Shown here in pieces: positions 16,782 to 24,590 of a stretch of 51,377 bases of DNA. The DNA is taken from positions 1 to 51,377 of the forward strand of contig CAJXWJ010000021.1 of NCBI GenBank assembly GCA_913062925.1. Reading direction: 5' to 3'. The translations under genes were made by a program, and so were the position numbers. The notes beneath the pieces were generated by a model. That model saw only the letters and a program-made list of their open reading frames with translations. It ran no database searches and had not been told where the DNA came from. Positions within the stretch are counted from its first letter, which is position 1. Every line of letters starts with the position of its first letter. Source of the stretch: an uncultured Pseudorhodobacter sp. GTDB taxonomy: Bacteria; Pseudomonadota; Alphaproteobacteria; Rhodobacterales; Rhodobacteraceae.

Positions 16782-17969
16782 ATGGATATCAAACCCCGAG
16801 GCCCGATGCTTGCCCCCTATGCCTGCCAACCCGACCAATCGCGCGGCCGCTTGCACAGTGAAAGCATGTCGTCCTTCCGCTCGCCGTTTCAGCGCGATCG
16901 GGATCGGATCATCCATTCCAGCGCCTTTCGCAGGCTAAAGCACAAGACCCAAGTCTTTGTCGAACACGAGGGCGATTACTATCGCACCCGCCTGACCCAT
17001 TCGATCGAGGTGGCGCAGGTGGCGCGCACGATCTCGGGCGTGTTGGGGCTGAACACCGATCTGGCCGAGGCGATAGCGCTGGCGCATGATCTGGGCCACA
17101 CCCCCTTTGGCCACACGGGCGAGGATGCTTTGGCGGCGCTGATGGCGCCCTATGGCGGCTTTGATCACAACGCCCAAGCCCTGCGCATCGTCACGCGGTT
17201 GGAACGCCATTACGCCGATTTTGACGGGCTGAATCTGACTTGGGAAAGCCTTGAGGGCATTGCCAAGCACAATGGCCCCGTCACCGGCGCCAATGCCGAT
17301 GCCAAACACGCAGGGCCGCTGCCCTATGCCTTGGCCGAGGTCAATGCCGAATGGGATCTGGAGCTTTCCACCCATGCCAGCGCCGAGGCGCAGGTGGCAG
17401 CGATTGCCGATGATGTCGCCTATTCGCATCATGATCTGCACGACGGCTTGCGCTCGGGCCTTTTTGACGAGGCCGATCTGATGCAACTGCCGGTCACCGG
17501 CCCCGCCTTTGAAGAGGTGGATCGGCTTTACCCCGGTCTGGACCCGATGCGCCGCCGCCATGAGGCGCTGCGCCGGGTGTTTGGCCGCATGGTGGAAGAT
17601 GTGATTGCGGTGGCGCAAGGCAGGCTCGAGGCCGCACAGCCGCAGTCGGTGGAAGAGATCCGCAACATGGGGCTGACCATCATCCGGTTTTCCAAACCCT
17701 TGTATCAAGAGCTGAAAGCGATCCGGTCGTTCCTGTTCACGCGGATGTATCGCGCGCCCTCGGTTGTGGTGATGCGCACCGAGGTGACGCAGGTGGTCAA
17801 TGGGCTGTTTCCGCTGTTTATGGCTGACACCTCGCTTTTGCCCGCCGAATGGCGCCATGACATCGAGGCGGTGCAATCGCAAACCGAACTTGCGCGGATT
17901 GTGGCGGATTATGTGGCCGGGATGACCGACCGCTTTGCCCTGCAAGAGGGCGCGCGGCTGTTGGGGTAG
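16782..17969 (+). CDS. dgt: Deoxyguanosinetriphosphate triphosphohydrolase-like protein
   Basis: A 395-residue HD-domain dNTP triphosphohydrolase that releases tripolyphosphate from dNTPs and so tunes the nucleotide pool. The RSPFQRDRDRIIHSSAFRRL motif at the N terminus and the HD residues His73 (RLTHSIEVAQVAR) and His102-Asp103 (LAHDLGHTPFGHTGE) are intact. DVAYSHHDLHDG supplies the later metal ligand. The ATG at 16782 follows ACGAGGC; a start eight codons further on is possible. Its stop codon is in a small terminator hairpin shared with dsbB. Confidence 0.93.
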   Translation: MDIKPRGPMLAPYACQPDQSRGRLHSESMSSFRSPFQRDRDRIIHSSAFRRLKHKTQVFVEHEGDYYRTRLTHSIEVAQVARTISGVLGLNTDLAEAIALAHDLGHTPFGHTGEDALAALMAPYGGFDHNAQALRIVTRLERHYADFDGLNLTWESLEGIAKHNGPVTGANADAKHAGPLPYALAEVNAEWDLELSTHASAEAQVAAIADDVAYSHHDLHDGLRSGLFDEADLMQLPVTGPAFEEVDRLYPGLDPMRRRHEALRRVFGRMVEDVIAVAQGRLEAAQPQSVEEIRNMGLTIIRFSKPLYQELKAIRSFLFTRMYRAPSVVVMRTEVTQVVNGLFPLFMADTSLLPAEWRHDIEAVQSQTELARIVADYVAGMTDRFALQEGARLLG

Positions 17970-17982
17970 GCTGCCTACTTTT
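17966..17982 (+). terminator. Short hairpin terminator overlapping the dgt and dsbB stops
   Basis: GTAGG, loop CTG, CCTAC, then TTTTG. The stem contains the dgt TAG (17967-17969) and the complement of the dsbB TAG (17975-17977). The stem is only five base pairs, so termination may be weak. Confidence 0.5.
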
Positions 17983-18436
17983 GCCGCGCAGCGCCGATCC
18001 AGATCACCGATAGCCCTGCCGAGACCAGCGCATTCCATCCCGCCATCGAGATGCCAAACAGCGCCCAAGGCACCGCATCGCAGCGCACGGGTGCTCCAAG
18101 CGTGATATCGGTGTTCAACAGATCTGCCGTGTTCAAACCCTTCATGGTGTCAACCGTGCAGGTGGCCAGACCCTCCCAAAGCTGCAACTCCACGCCTGCG
18201 TGATATAGGCCAATCGCCGAAGTGGTGGCCGCAGCAACCGCGCCCAAAATCAGCCAAGCCCGCCCGCCAAGGCTTAGGCCCAGCACGCCCGCAAGCACCG
18301 CCACCGCATGCGGCCAGCGCTGATAGATGCACAGCACACAAGGCAGCAGCCCACCTAAATATTGAAAGGCAAAGGCCCCCAGCAGCAGGGCAGCCGAGCC
18401 CGCCATAGCAATCCATGTCAGTTGGTTACGGGTCAT
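17975..18436 (-). CDS. dsbB: Disulfide bond formation protein B
   Basis: A 153-residue inner-membrane quinone reductase that reoxidises DsbA. Four hydrophobic segments are present. The first periplasmic cysteine pair is Cys33/Cys36 (PCVLCIYQRWPH), and the second is Cys93 (ATCTVDTMKG) and Cys119 (PVRCDAVPW), as in DsbB. Length is in the normal range for the short alphaproteobacterial form. It is six bases downstream of the YqaA-type gene, so probably cotranscribed. A DsbA-family protein is encoded at 35949, but that one is of the cytoplasmic FrnE type. Confidence 0.92.
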   Translation of the reverse strand: MTRNQLTWIAMAGSAALLLGAFAFQYLGGLLPCVLCIYQRWPHAVAVLAGVLGLSLGGRAWLILGAVAAATTSAIGLYHAGVELQLWEGLATCTVDTMKGLNTADLLNTDITLGAPVRCDAVPWALFGISMAGWNALVSAGLSVIWIGAARQK

Positions 18437-18442
18437 CCTGCC

Positions 18443-19027
18443 TCACATCATCTTGAACACGGCCCAGGCCAAAGCCAGCAAAACCACAAGGCCTAGCATG
18501 ATCCAAGCCAGCCGCCGCTCGACAAACACCGCCATCGCGCTGCCGTAGGTTTTTAGCAAATAGGCCAAAAGATAGAACCGCCCGCCGCGCGCCACAATGG
18601 CTGAGGCGATGAACCACTTCAGATCAAACGATACCACACCCGAAAGAATCGTCACCACCTTCATCGGCGGGATATGCGACAGACCCGAGGTGACCAGCAT
18701 CACCAAAATCGCGGTGTCGCCAGTTTTATCCTTTAGCGCGTTAAACGCATCCATCTTGTGATAAAATTCAAGCATCGGAGCGGCGATCAGATCAAAGGCG
18801 AAATGCCCAACCATCCAGCCAAAAATACCGCCCAAAACCGAGGTCACCGTGGCGATCAGCGCATAGCGGTAAGCCTGTTCGGGGCGCGACAAGACCATCG
18901 GAATGAACAAAACATCGGCAGGAATCGGGAAAACCGAGCTTTCGACAAAAGACACCGTGCCCAAAGCGGCCGGCGCATGACGCGAGCCTGCCCATTTCAG
19001 GGTCCAATGATATAGGCTGCGAAACAT
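18443..19027 (-). CDS. YqaA-family membrane protein (DedA/VTT superfamily)
   Basis: A 194-residue inner-membrane protein with the signature FVESSVFPIPADVLFIPMVL near residues 26-46. GGIFGWMVGHFAFD follows, and a conserved C-terminal region contains RGGRFYLLAYLLKTYG. These match the YqaA branch of the SNARE-associated/DedA superfamily. A GGGAGGTGTAA ribosome site precedes the ATG. The gene heads a unit with dsbB. Function is unknown; family members are thought to act in lipid transport. Confidence 0.87.
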   Translation of the reverse strand: MFRSLYHWTLKWAGSRHAPAALGTVSFVESSVFPIPADVLFIPMVLSRPEQAYRYALIATVTSVLGGIFGWMVGHFAFDLIAAPMLEFYHKMDAFNALKDKTGDTAILVMLVTSGLSHIPPMKVVTILSGVVSFDLKWFIASAIVARGGRFYLLAYLLKTYGSAMAVFVERRLAWIMLGLVVLLALAWAVFKMM

Positions 19028-19213
19028 TTACACCTCCCAATTTGCGCTCTTAAGGCCATGGCGTGCCCCAGCCGTCAAGCCTTTCCCTCGCCAAAAGCCG
19101 ATTTGCACCTTTTTGTGAGCCCACTCTTCATGCTGCCCACCGCTATGGGTGACGCTGCGCAAAACAATTTGCAGATCGACGAAAGCTTTCGCACAAAAGC
19201 TGCATTACAGCAG

Positions 19214-19242
19214 TTGACGAGGCAGCACAGCCCCGCTAAACC
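19214..19242 (+). promoter_or_regulatory. Promoter of tRNA-Leu
   Basis: TTGACG (19214-19219), a 17-base spacer and TAAACC (19237-19242) lie immediately before the tRNA, with the mature 5' end 11 bases past the -10 box. The -35 box is a five-of-six match. This spacing fits a dedicated strong sigma-70 promoter. Confidence 0.75.
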
Positions 19243-19252
19243 GCGCCTCAGT

Positions 19253-19336
19253 GCCCGAGTGGTGGAATGGTAGACGCAGGGGATTCAAAATCCCCCGCCG
19301 AGAGGCTTGTCGGTTCGAGTCCGACCTCGGGTACCA
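19253..19336 (+). tRNA. tRNA-Leu (anticodon CAA)
   Basis: 84 bases including an encoded CCA. The acceptor arms GCCCGAG and CTCGGGT pair (with one terminal G-T), the anticodon stem GGGGA/TCCCC encloses TTCAAAA giving anticodon CAA, which reads UUG. The long variable arm is typical of leucine tRNA, and the T arm is GTCGG-TTCGAGT-CCGAC. No partial copy of its 3' end was noticed downstream, so there is no sign of an integrated element here. Confidence 0.97.
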
Positions 19337-19427
19337 CCAATCTTTTGTTTATAAGCAGTGGCTTGGCTTTTGCTTAAACCGAAGATCGTAGGCTACATTC
19401 CTACAAATCTTGCTGGCTTTTCGGTCA

Positions 19428-19446
19428 AGGGCGCGCGCGCCTTTTT
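19428..19446 (+). terminator. Possible terminator for the tRNA transcript
   Basis: AGGGCG, loop, CGCCTT pairing gives a short GC-only stem in AAGGGCGCGCGCGCC, followed by five T residues. It lies 90 bases after the tRNA. The alternating GC run allows several registers, so the exact stem is uncertain. Confidence 0.5.
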
Positions 19447-19550
19447 GGCCTGCGGCAGGCTATTGCGCAGTTTGAACGCTTGCTAAGGCAGAAGCCGCAG
19501 GCGTCGCTGTCAAAGATAATCCCTCGACAGCCACAGGACTGCGCGCCAGA

Positions 19551-19667
19551 TTATTGATTCAGGTTTTGGCCTGCTGGCTTCGTGATGACGATTGGGCCGG
19601 TCTTGCTTTGGGGCTGCACACAGGCAGCAAGCGAAATCAGGGCCAGAACTCCGATGATCTTTTTCAT
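19551..19667 (-). CDS. 38-residue lipoprotein
   Basis: Reads MKKIIGVLALISLAAC followed by VQPQSKTGPIVITKPAG and ends NLNQ. It is a clean lipoprotein signal with lipobox LAAC (Cys16) and a mature peptide of only 23 residues. GGAGACTAAA gives a well-spaced ribosome site. It starts 16 bases after the stop of the LuxR-type regulator and is almost certainly cotranscribed with it. It is too small for most gene callers. Comparable tiny lipoproteins include entericidins and lysis proteins, but the sequence does not match either clearly. Confidence 0.75.
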   Translation of the reverse strand: MKKIIGVLALISLAACVQPQSKTGPIVITKPAGQNLNQ

Positions 19668-19683
19668 TTTAGTCTCCGTTATT

Positions 19684-20205
19684 TTATTTTGTGGCAACGC
19701 CCAGATCAATGAACTCTTCCATGAACAAGGAGGTGAATGCGACCCGAGAGTTTACACCCGACTTTTTAAAAACATTATGGGCCTGAACCTTCACTGTCCC
19801 AGAACGGGTTTCGCGAAGGTCAGCGATTTCTGTCATGCTCAAGCCTCTGAGCATCAAAAGCGCAACATCACGTTCGGCGGAAGAGAAGTCCCACTGCTCA
19901 AAGCGTTGCTGAAGCAAACCATCAAAATCACTGCGCAGGGCTGTCAAGGTTTCGGTTGCCTCTTGCTCCGAGTTTCGGAGCCTTTCCAGATAATCGAACA
20001 ATAAGAACATGCAGCCGCCCAAGGTGATCACGCTGATCCCCTCGAAAATCAGATGCATCAGTTCGAACCCAGAATAGGCAATCCCAAGTTTCAGATGTTC
20101 CCGCAGATCATTTGCCACATCCAGACTGAAAAAAGTAAAGCAAACGATTGTACTGCCAAAAAGCCAGCCGACAAGTTTCGTGTTTCTACGCAGGTCACGC
20201 CGCAT
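19684..20205 (-). CDS. Membrane-anchored LuxR-type transcriptional regulator
   Basis: A 173-residue protein with two hydrophobic segments (about 11-29 and 50-70). A charged, probably coiled-coil stretch follows (71-100, YLERLRNSEQEATETLTAL). The C terminus is a LuxR/GerE helix-turn-helix (105-168) with AERDVALLMLRGLSMTEIADL and GTVKVQAHNVFKKSGV. There is no receiver domain, so it is a one-component regulator working from the membrane. AGGTGAGG precedes the ATG. It is divergent from the PepSY-like gene across 209 bases, its most likely target (inference). Confidence 0.85.
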   Translation of the reverse strand: MRRDLRRNTKLVGWLFGSTIVCFTFFSLDVANDLREHLKLGIAYSGFELMHLIFEGISVITLGGCMFLLFDYLERLRNSEQEATETLTALRSDFDGLLQQRFEQWDFSSAERDVALLMLRGLSMTEIADLRETRSGTVKVQAHNVFKKSGVNSRVAFTSLFMEEFIDLGVATK

Positions 20206-20414
20206 GTTCGCCTCACCTTTTTTGATGCCCGTGATGCCGGACTAAATGATTGCAGCTTGTAAAAAGTCTATAAACTTTCGTTATACCGCCAGTAATCCGC
20301 CGCCTCTAAGCCCGCGTTTATATCGGATCTATGCAGAAATTGTTAGAGTTTTTCAAGTAACCTCGACTCGAACCTCACAGGCGAGGTCGACCCTAACCTA
20401 GAAACGGATGTCCT

Positions 20415-21032
20415 ATGAAAAACCAACTTTTCGCGTTCACCGCCCTTGCATCTTTTAGTGCGACCTTCGCCATGGCTGATATCGTGGATACCAAAGTCCA
20501 AGATCTCTATGCTCAGGGCTACACCCATTTTGAAGTTGCGCGTGGCACGGTGAAATCTCAGATCGAGGCCTATGCACCAAATGGCACGAAGATGATTGTT
20601 GTTTTAGACAACCAATCTGGCGCCAGCGTCGCAGAACAAGTTTATCAAGGATCTGCATCAGATTTCAATTCAGCTGCAAGCAACATCGCCGCAATTTATT
20701 ATGAGCAGTCCGACACCTATCAGACAAATGGCGCGATACCTGACGCTTCAACCGGACTCTCGGATGATGGTTTGGGGTATATTGAATCCTCTGATCACAA
20801 CACCGTAGCGGGAAACAGTTCCTATGAAAGCCACGGCAGCGATAGCAATGACAGCTACAGCGGCGGCTATACGGAAAGCCACAGCAGCGATAGCAATGAC
20901 AGCTACAGCGGCGGCTATACGGAAAGCCACAGCAGCGATAGCAATGACAGCTACAGCGGCAGTGATACGGAAAGCCACAGCAGTGATAGCAATGAAAGCC
21001 ACGGCAGCGATGACCACGGCGATGATCACTGA
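20415..21032 (+). CDS. Secreted PepSY-like protein with repeated Ser/Asp/His-rich tail
   Basis: A 205-residue protein with a signal peptide (MKNQLFAFTALASFSATFAMA, cleavage probably after Ala21). Residues 24-78 (LYAQGYTHFEVARGTVKSQIEA, then KMIVVLDNQSGASVAEQVY) look like a PepSY domain. Residues 138-185 are three 16-residue repeats of the type ESHSSDSNDSYSGGYT, and a fourth degenerate copy leads into the terminal ESHGSDDHGDDH. The tail is strongly acidic, with histidines, and could bind divalent metal or stay disordered in the periplasm. It is divergent from the membrane LuxR-type regulator. The function is unknown. Confidence 0.75.
   Translation: MKNQLFAFTALASFSATFAMADIVDTKVQDLYAQGYTHFEVARGTVKSQIEAYAPNGTKMIVVLDNQSGASVAEQVYQGSASDFNSAASNIAAIYYEQSDTYQTNGAIPDASTGLSDDGLGYIESSDHNTVAGNSSYESHGSDSNDSYSGGYTESHSSDSNDSYSGGYTESHSSDSNDSYSGSDTESHSSDSNESHGSDDHGDDH
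20826..20969 (+). repeat. Three 48-bp coding tandem repeats, with a fourth partial copy to about 21002
   Basis: Units begin at 20826, 20874 and 20922, each coding ESH(G/S)SDSNDSYSG followed by GYT or SDT. Units differ by only a few bases. Serine is almost always AGC, so every reading frame on both strands stays open through the array. Near identity points to recent expansion by slippage or recombination. Confidence 0.9.
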
Positions 21033-21144
21033 CTGAAATAGAATAGCCCCGATCTCTCACATCCAAAGAGGGTCGGGGACAGTCTGCCTTGGGAAGTTGA
21101 AACGAACAAGTTTCACCCTCTGAAATGCGGCGGTTTCGGCTTGG

Positions 21145-23727
21145 CTAAAGCTGCACCGCAGGGCTATGGGCATGCTGATGGAGGGCTGCAAGTGTCTGGG
21201 CCCAAAGCGGGGGCAGGCCTTGCAGCTGCTGCATCGCTTCAGGTGCCGCGCCAGATTTACACAGCGTCTCTATTTCGCGTAGATTTTGGGTGAAGGCCTT
21301 TGCCCCGAACATTGCCGCCGAGCCAGACAGGCGGTGGATCTCGCGTCGCAGCACCTCGAGCGGCAGAGGGTTTGCCGGGTCAAGCAATACTGCAAGCTGG
21401 CCTTCGACTTGTTTGGTAAAATCCTGCATCAGGCTTTGCGACAGGCTTTCCCCCATAGTTTCGTAAAGCTCCGCCAGCATGTGCAGATCCAATAAATCTT
21501 CGGTCCGATGCGCGCGCGCTGCGCTGGGGGCAGGGGCTGGGTGGCAATAGCTGGCCAAAATCTGTGTCAGCGCCGCTCCGGTGACCGGTTTGACCAAGAC
21601 TTCTTGCATCCCCGCCGCCTTAAAGCGCTCCACCTCGTCGGTCAGCGCATGTGCGGTCAGCGCGATGATCGAGACCGCTTTGCAGGGGCCCCCGCCGTCG
21701 CGGATGGCGCGTGTCGCGGCCATGCCATCCATCCGCGGCATCGAAATATCCATAAAAATCAAATCGAATTTTGTCTCCGAGGCCCGCCGCACGCCGTCTT
21801 CGCCATCCACGGCCTCCACAACGTTATGGCCATGTTTTATCAGCATTTCCCGCACAACAAGCCGGTTGATGGCATTGTCTTCGACCACAAGAATGCTGCC
21901 GCCGCGGGCAAAAGTTTGCGGCAGGGCGCGCGCGGCTTCAGGCTGGACGGGCAATTCTTGCGCGCTTAGCGTGCTGACATTGGGCAAGGCAATGCGAAAG
22001 GTGCTGCCCTGACCCTTGCGGCTTTCGACGGCGATTGCCCCCCCCAAATTCTCGACAATCCGCCGCGTGATGCCAAGACCCAAGCCTGTGCCGCCTTGGG
22101 CGCGGGTATAGCTGGGATCAAGCGTGACAAAATCTTCAAAAATCCGCTCAAGATCGGCGGGATCAATTCCCACGCCACTATCTGTGACGGCAAAGCGCAG
22201 GGTTTTTTCCGTGGCCTCATAGTCAACCGAGACGGTTATCTCGCCGTTTTGGGTGAATTTCACCGCATTTCCGATCAGGTTCAGCAGGATCTGGCGCAGC
22301 TGAAAATCATCAAGCTCGACCAGATGCGGCACCACTTCTGAAACCTGAAGCTGAAGGGTGTTTTGATTGCTTTTGCTGTTAGGGCTCTGATTCGCGATGA
22401 TTTCTGCGACCAGTTGCGCGATGTTTACTGCGCTGCGCTGGATCGGCATTTTGCCGCTTTCCAGCCGCGCAATGTTCAAGACGTCATTGACATGATGCAG
22501 CAACAGCTTGCCCGAATCCTGCATCACCCCCAGCAGACCAACTTGGCGCGGCGACAGGCTGGTGTCTTGCATCAATTCCAACGTGCCCAACATGCCGTTC
22601 AGCGGCGTGCGCATCTCGTGGCTCATCACCGCCAGCAGCTCTGCCTTTGCCTTCTCTCCCGCCAAAGCCCGATCGCGCGCGGCAACCAATTCCTGCTCGG
22701 CTGCGATTTCAGCGGAAAGGTCGCGGATGAAAGAGATGAAAATCATCCCCTCGGTGTCTTCAGATTGCGCAATCGAAAGCTCGACGGGAAATTCGCTTAG
22801 CGCGCTGTTCAGCGCTGTCATGCGCACGCGGCCTTTGCCGACCACAAGCGGCGCTTCGCCGCGCTGCATCCTCCGCATGCCCGCGGCATGGGCGGCAAGA
22901 AATCGGGCCGGCACAATCAACTCCGAAAGGGGCCTGCCAAGCGTCTGGGCCCGGCTGTAGCCAAATATCCGCTCGGCCGCTGGGTTGAATTCCAACACCC
23001 GTCCTTGCGGATCGGCCACGATCACCGCATCCAAGGCATTGTCCACAATGGATTTAATGCGTTTCAAAGAAAGCTCGACCTCGCGCGCATGGCGCTGCGA
23101 CAGCCTGCCGAAATGCAGCAATAACACCACCAGCAACAGCAACAAGACAACCATTAACGCGGTCAGCGCGCCGACCTTGACCAAAGTCTCGACGATCTGC
23201 CCGCGCTGTGCATCGGCATTGACCGCAAACAGCCGCAGCGCCGCAAGCGAGAGCCCGCGCACCTTTGGCCGCACCAGGTTAGCGTCACGTTCCAACTGGG
23301 GCAGGGCGGCTTGCAGCGCTGGATCGGGGCCATCTATCAGCGGCAAATAGCCGTCCAGAAAGCTGCGGATTTGCGACAAGGGCAGCATATAGGTGTCTTT
23401 GCTGCGCAGCGGCTCGAAGACCTTGCCTTGCAAGAAGGTATTGGTACGGCTGTAGACAATATTATAGCTGGTGCGCACCTGCGACAAAGCTGCGCGACCG
23501 GCAATGGCCTCGCTAACCGCTTCTTTGAAATTCAGAAACTCGACATCCAGCTGCGACAGGGTCCATTGAGTGTTGTCCGAACTGGCCGAAGCCTGCGACT
23601 GAATGCCATTGCGCACATTCAGACCAAGCGTCGCTATGCCGACCATACAGAGTGCTAAGACACAGGCCATAAACACACCAAACAAGGCGCGTGTCGGTCC
23701 GCTGCGTCTTAAAGGCCGCTTTTTCAA
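21145..23727 (-). CDS. Hybrid sensor histidine kinase (PAS-HisKA-HATPase-REC-Hpt)
   Basis: An 860-residue inner-membrane kinase. Transmembrane segments lie at about 12-36 and 187-206 and enclose a 150-residue periplasmic helical sensor. A PAS domain follows (222-340, ALDAVIVADPQGRVLEFNPAAERIFGYS). The HisKA phosphorylation site is His370 (VMSHEMRTPLNG), the ATPase boxes are NLIGNAVKF, DSGVGID and GTGLGLGI, the receiver Asp is Asp660 (LIFMDISMPRMDG), and the Hpt His is His798 (EIHRLSGSAAMFG). The domain order is that of ArcB/TorS-like phosphorelay kinases. It lies 84 bases downstream of the sulfite-oxidase-fold protein on the same strand. The divergent response regulator at 24591 is its likely partner. 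Confidence 0.93.
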   Translation of the reverse strand: MKKRPLRRSGPTRALFGVFMACVLALCMVGIATLGLNVRNGIQSQASASSDNTQWTLSQLDVEFLNFKEAVSEAIAGRAALSQVRTSYNIVYSRTNTFLQGKVFEPLRSKDTYMLPLSQIRSFLDGYLPLIDGPDPALQAALPQLERDANLVRPKVRGLSLAALRLFAVNADAQRGQIVETLVKVGALTALMVVLLLLLVVLLLHFGRLSQRHAREVELSLKRIKSIVDNALDAVIVADPQGRVLEFNPAAERIFGYSRAQTLGRPLSELIVPARFLAAHAAGMRRMQRGEAPLVVGKGRVRMTALNSALSEFPVELSIAQSEDTEGMIFISFIRDLSAEIAAEQELVAARDRALAGEKAKAELLAVMSHEMRTPLNGMLGTLELMQDTSLSPRQVGLLGVMQDSGKLLLHHVNDVLNIARLESGKMPIQRSAVNIAQLVAEIIANQSPNSKSNQNTLQLQVSEVVPHLVELDDFQLRQILLNLIGNAVKFTQNGEITVSVDYEATEKTLRFAVTDSGVGIDPADLERIFEDFVTLDPSYTRAQGGTGLGLGITRRIVENLGGAIAVESRKGQGSTFRIALPNVSTLSAQELPVQPEAARALPQTFARGGSILVVEDNAINRLVVREMLIKHGHNVVEAVDGEDGVRRASETKFDLIFMDISMPRMDGMAATRAIRDGGGPCKAVSIIALTAHALTDEVERFKAAGMQEVLVKPVTGAALTQILASYCHPAPAPSAARAHRTEDLLDLHMLAELYETMGESLSQSLMQDFTKQVEGQLAVLLDPANPLPLEVLRREIHRLSGSAAMFGAKAFTQNLREIETLCKSGAAPEAMQQLQGLPPLWAQTLAALHQHAHSPAVQL

Positions 23728-23811
23728 AATATTGACCCCAAAAAGCCTTCACTTGCCAAAGGCTGCAATAACACTCAACCGTGGAATGACTTAGCCCCGT
23801 AACATCTGCCG

Positions 23812-24318
23812 CTAATTTTCCAATTCGATGCGCACCAACTGCCAGATGCTGCGCGAAAAAGTGGTTTCTGTTTGATATTCTTGCTTTGCATCATAGGGAT
23901 AGATAAGCCACAGCGGACCCTTGTCGCGTACCGACATCGGCGCGCCATCAATCGCAAAAGCAAGGATCGGCCCATCTGCCACGGCCGCGGTCAGTGGAAT
24001 ATCGACGACATAATCATTCACTGCATACATATTCATCACAGGCGCGGTGATGCCCAGCTTGTCCACCAAAGCCTTGAGGCTGACACCGCTGAACTCTGGC
24101 GTGCCTTCGGTCCAAACAGTCGAGGTTTTGAAGGAGGTAACGCCCAGATCTTTCAGCATTTCCAGATCAAAACTTGCTGAATGATCGCCATTGGTCAGCG
24201 CCAAATCGCCGGTGACCTGCAACACCACCTCGCCGCGCGGCTGCGGCAATCCTTCGGCAAACATCGGCGCAGCCATACAGAAAAAAAACGTAAAAACAGT
24301 CGCCACAACAGGTTTCAT
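23812..24318 (-). CDS. Small periplasmic protein of the molybdopterin oxidoreductase (sulfite-oxidase) fold, without cofactor cysteine
   Basis: A 168-residue secreted protein with signal peptide MKPVVATVFTFFFCMAAPMFA. The mature part resembles the Oxidored_molyb fold: FDLEMLKDLGVTSFKTSTVW, FSGVSLKALVDKLGI, YVVDIPLTAAVADGPILAF and GPLWLIYPYD. Its only cysteine is in the signal peptide, so it cannot supply the cysteine ligand of molybdenum and is probably a sensory or ligand-binding relative. The ATG at 24318 is used because AGAGG lies nine bases before it; the ATG at 24327 would be directly adjacent. It sits just ahead of the hybrid kinase. Confidence 0.8.
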   Translation of the reverse strand: MKPVVATVFTFFFCMAAPMFAEGLPQPRGEVVLQVTGDLALTNGDHSASFDLEMLKDLGVTSFKTSTVWTEGTPEFSGVSLKALVDKLGITAPVMNMYAVNDYVVDIPLTAAVADGPILAFAIDGAPMSVRDKGPLWLIYPYDAKQEYQTETTFSRSIWQLVRIELEN

Positions 24319-24590
24319 CCGAAGCATCCTCTGGTATCACTCGTCCAACACTTGGCGGTTGTGCCACGACTGGCGTATCAAATCATCCTCTCTTCGGGAT
24401 ATGAATATATACTTTAGTGTATAATTGCATTACAAATTGTTGAAAACATATTCTGATGATCAACTTTCGCAACCACAGGCTTATTGTTACTACCTTAAGG
24501 TCTACGAAACACTCATCGACATATGATCGGCGATACCTCAGGCTAGTCCAGAAGAATAGCGGGCGGGTTCAGGGCAAAACGGGAAGCAGA

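Noticed and set aside
19253-19460. Integration site at the 3' end of tRNA-Leu
   Set aside because: No integrase gene and no repeated copy of the tRNA 3' end was seen nearby.
20826-21002. Tandem repeats as a CRISPR array
   Set aside because: The units are contiguous, in frame and coding, with no unique spacers and no cas genes.
20748-21036. Open frames on the other strand and in another plus frame across the repeat array
   Set aside because: They arise because the 48-bp repeat contains no stop in any frame; translations are simple Ala/Ile/Thr or Cys/His repeats without a signal or ribosome site.
24407-24424. Palindrome-like ATATAC/GTATAA in the divergent promoter region of the phosphorelay module
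   Set aside because: Arms of only five matching bases in AT-rich DNA; could be chance.
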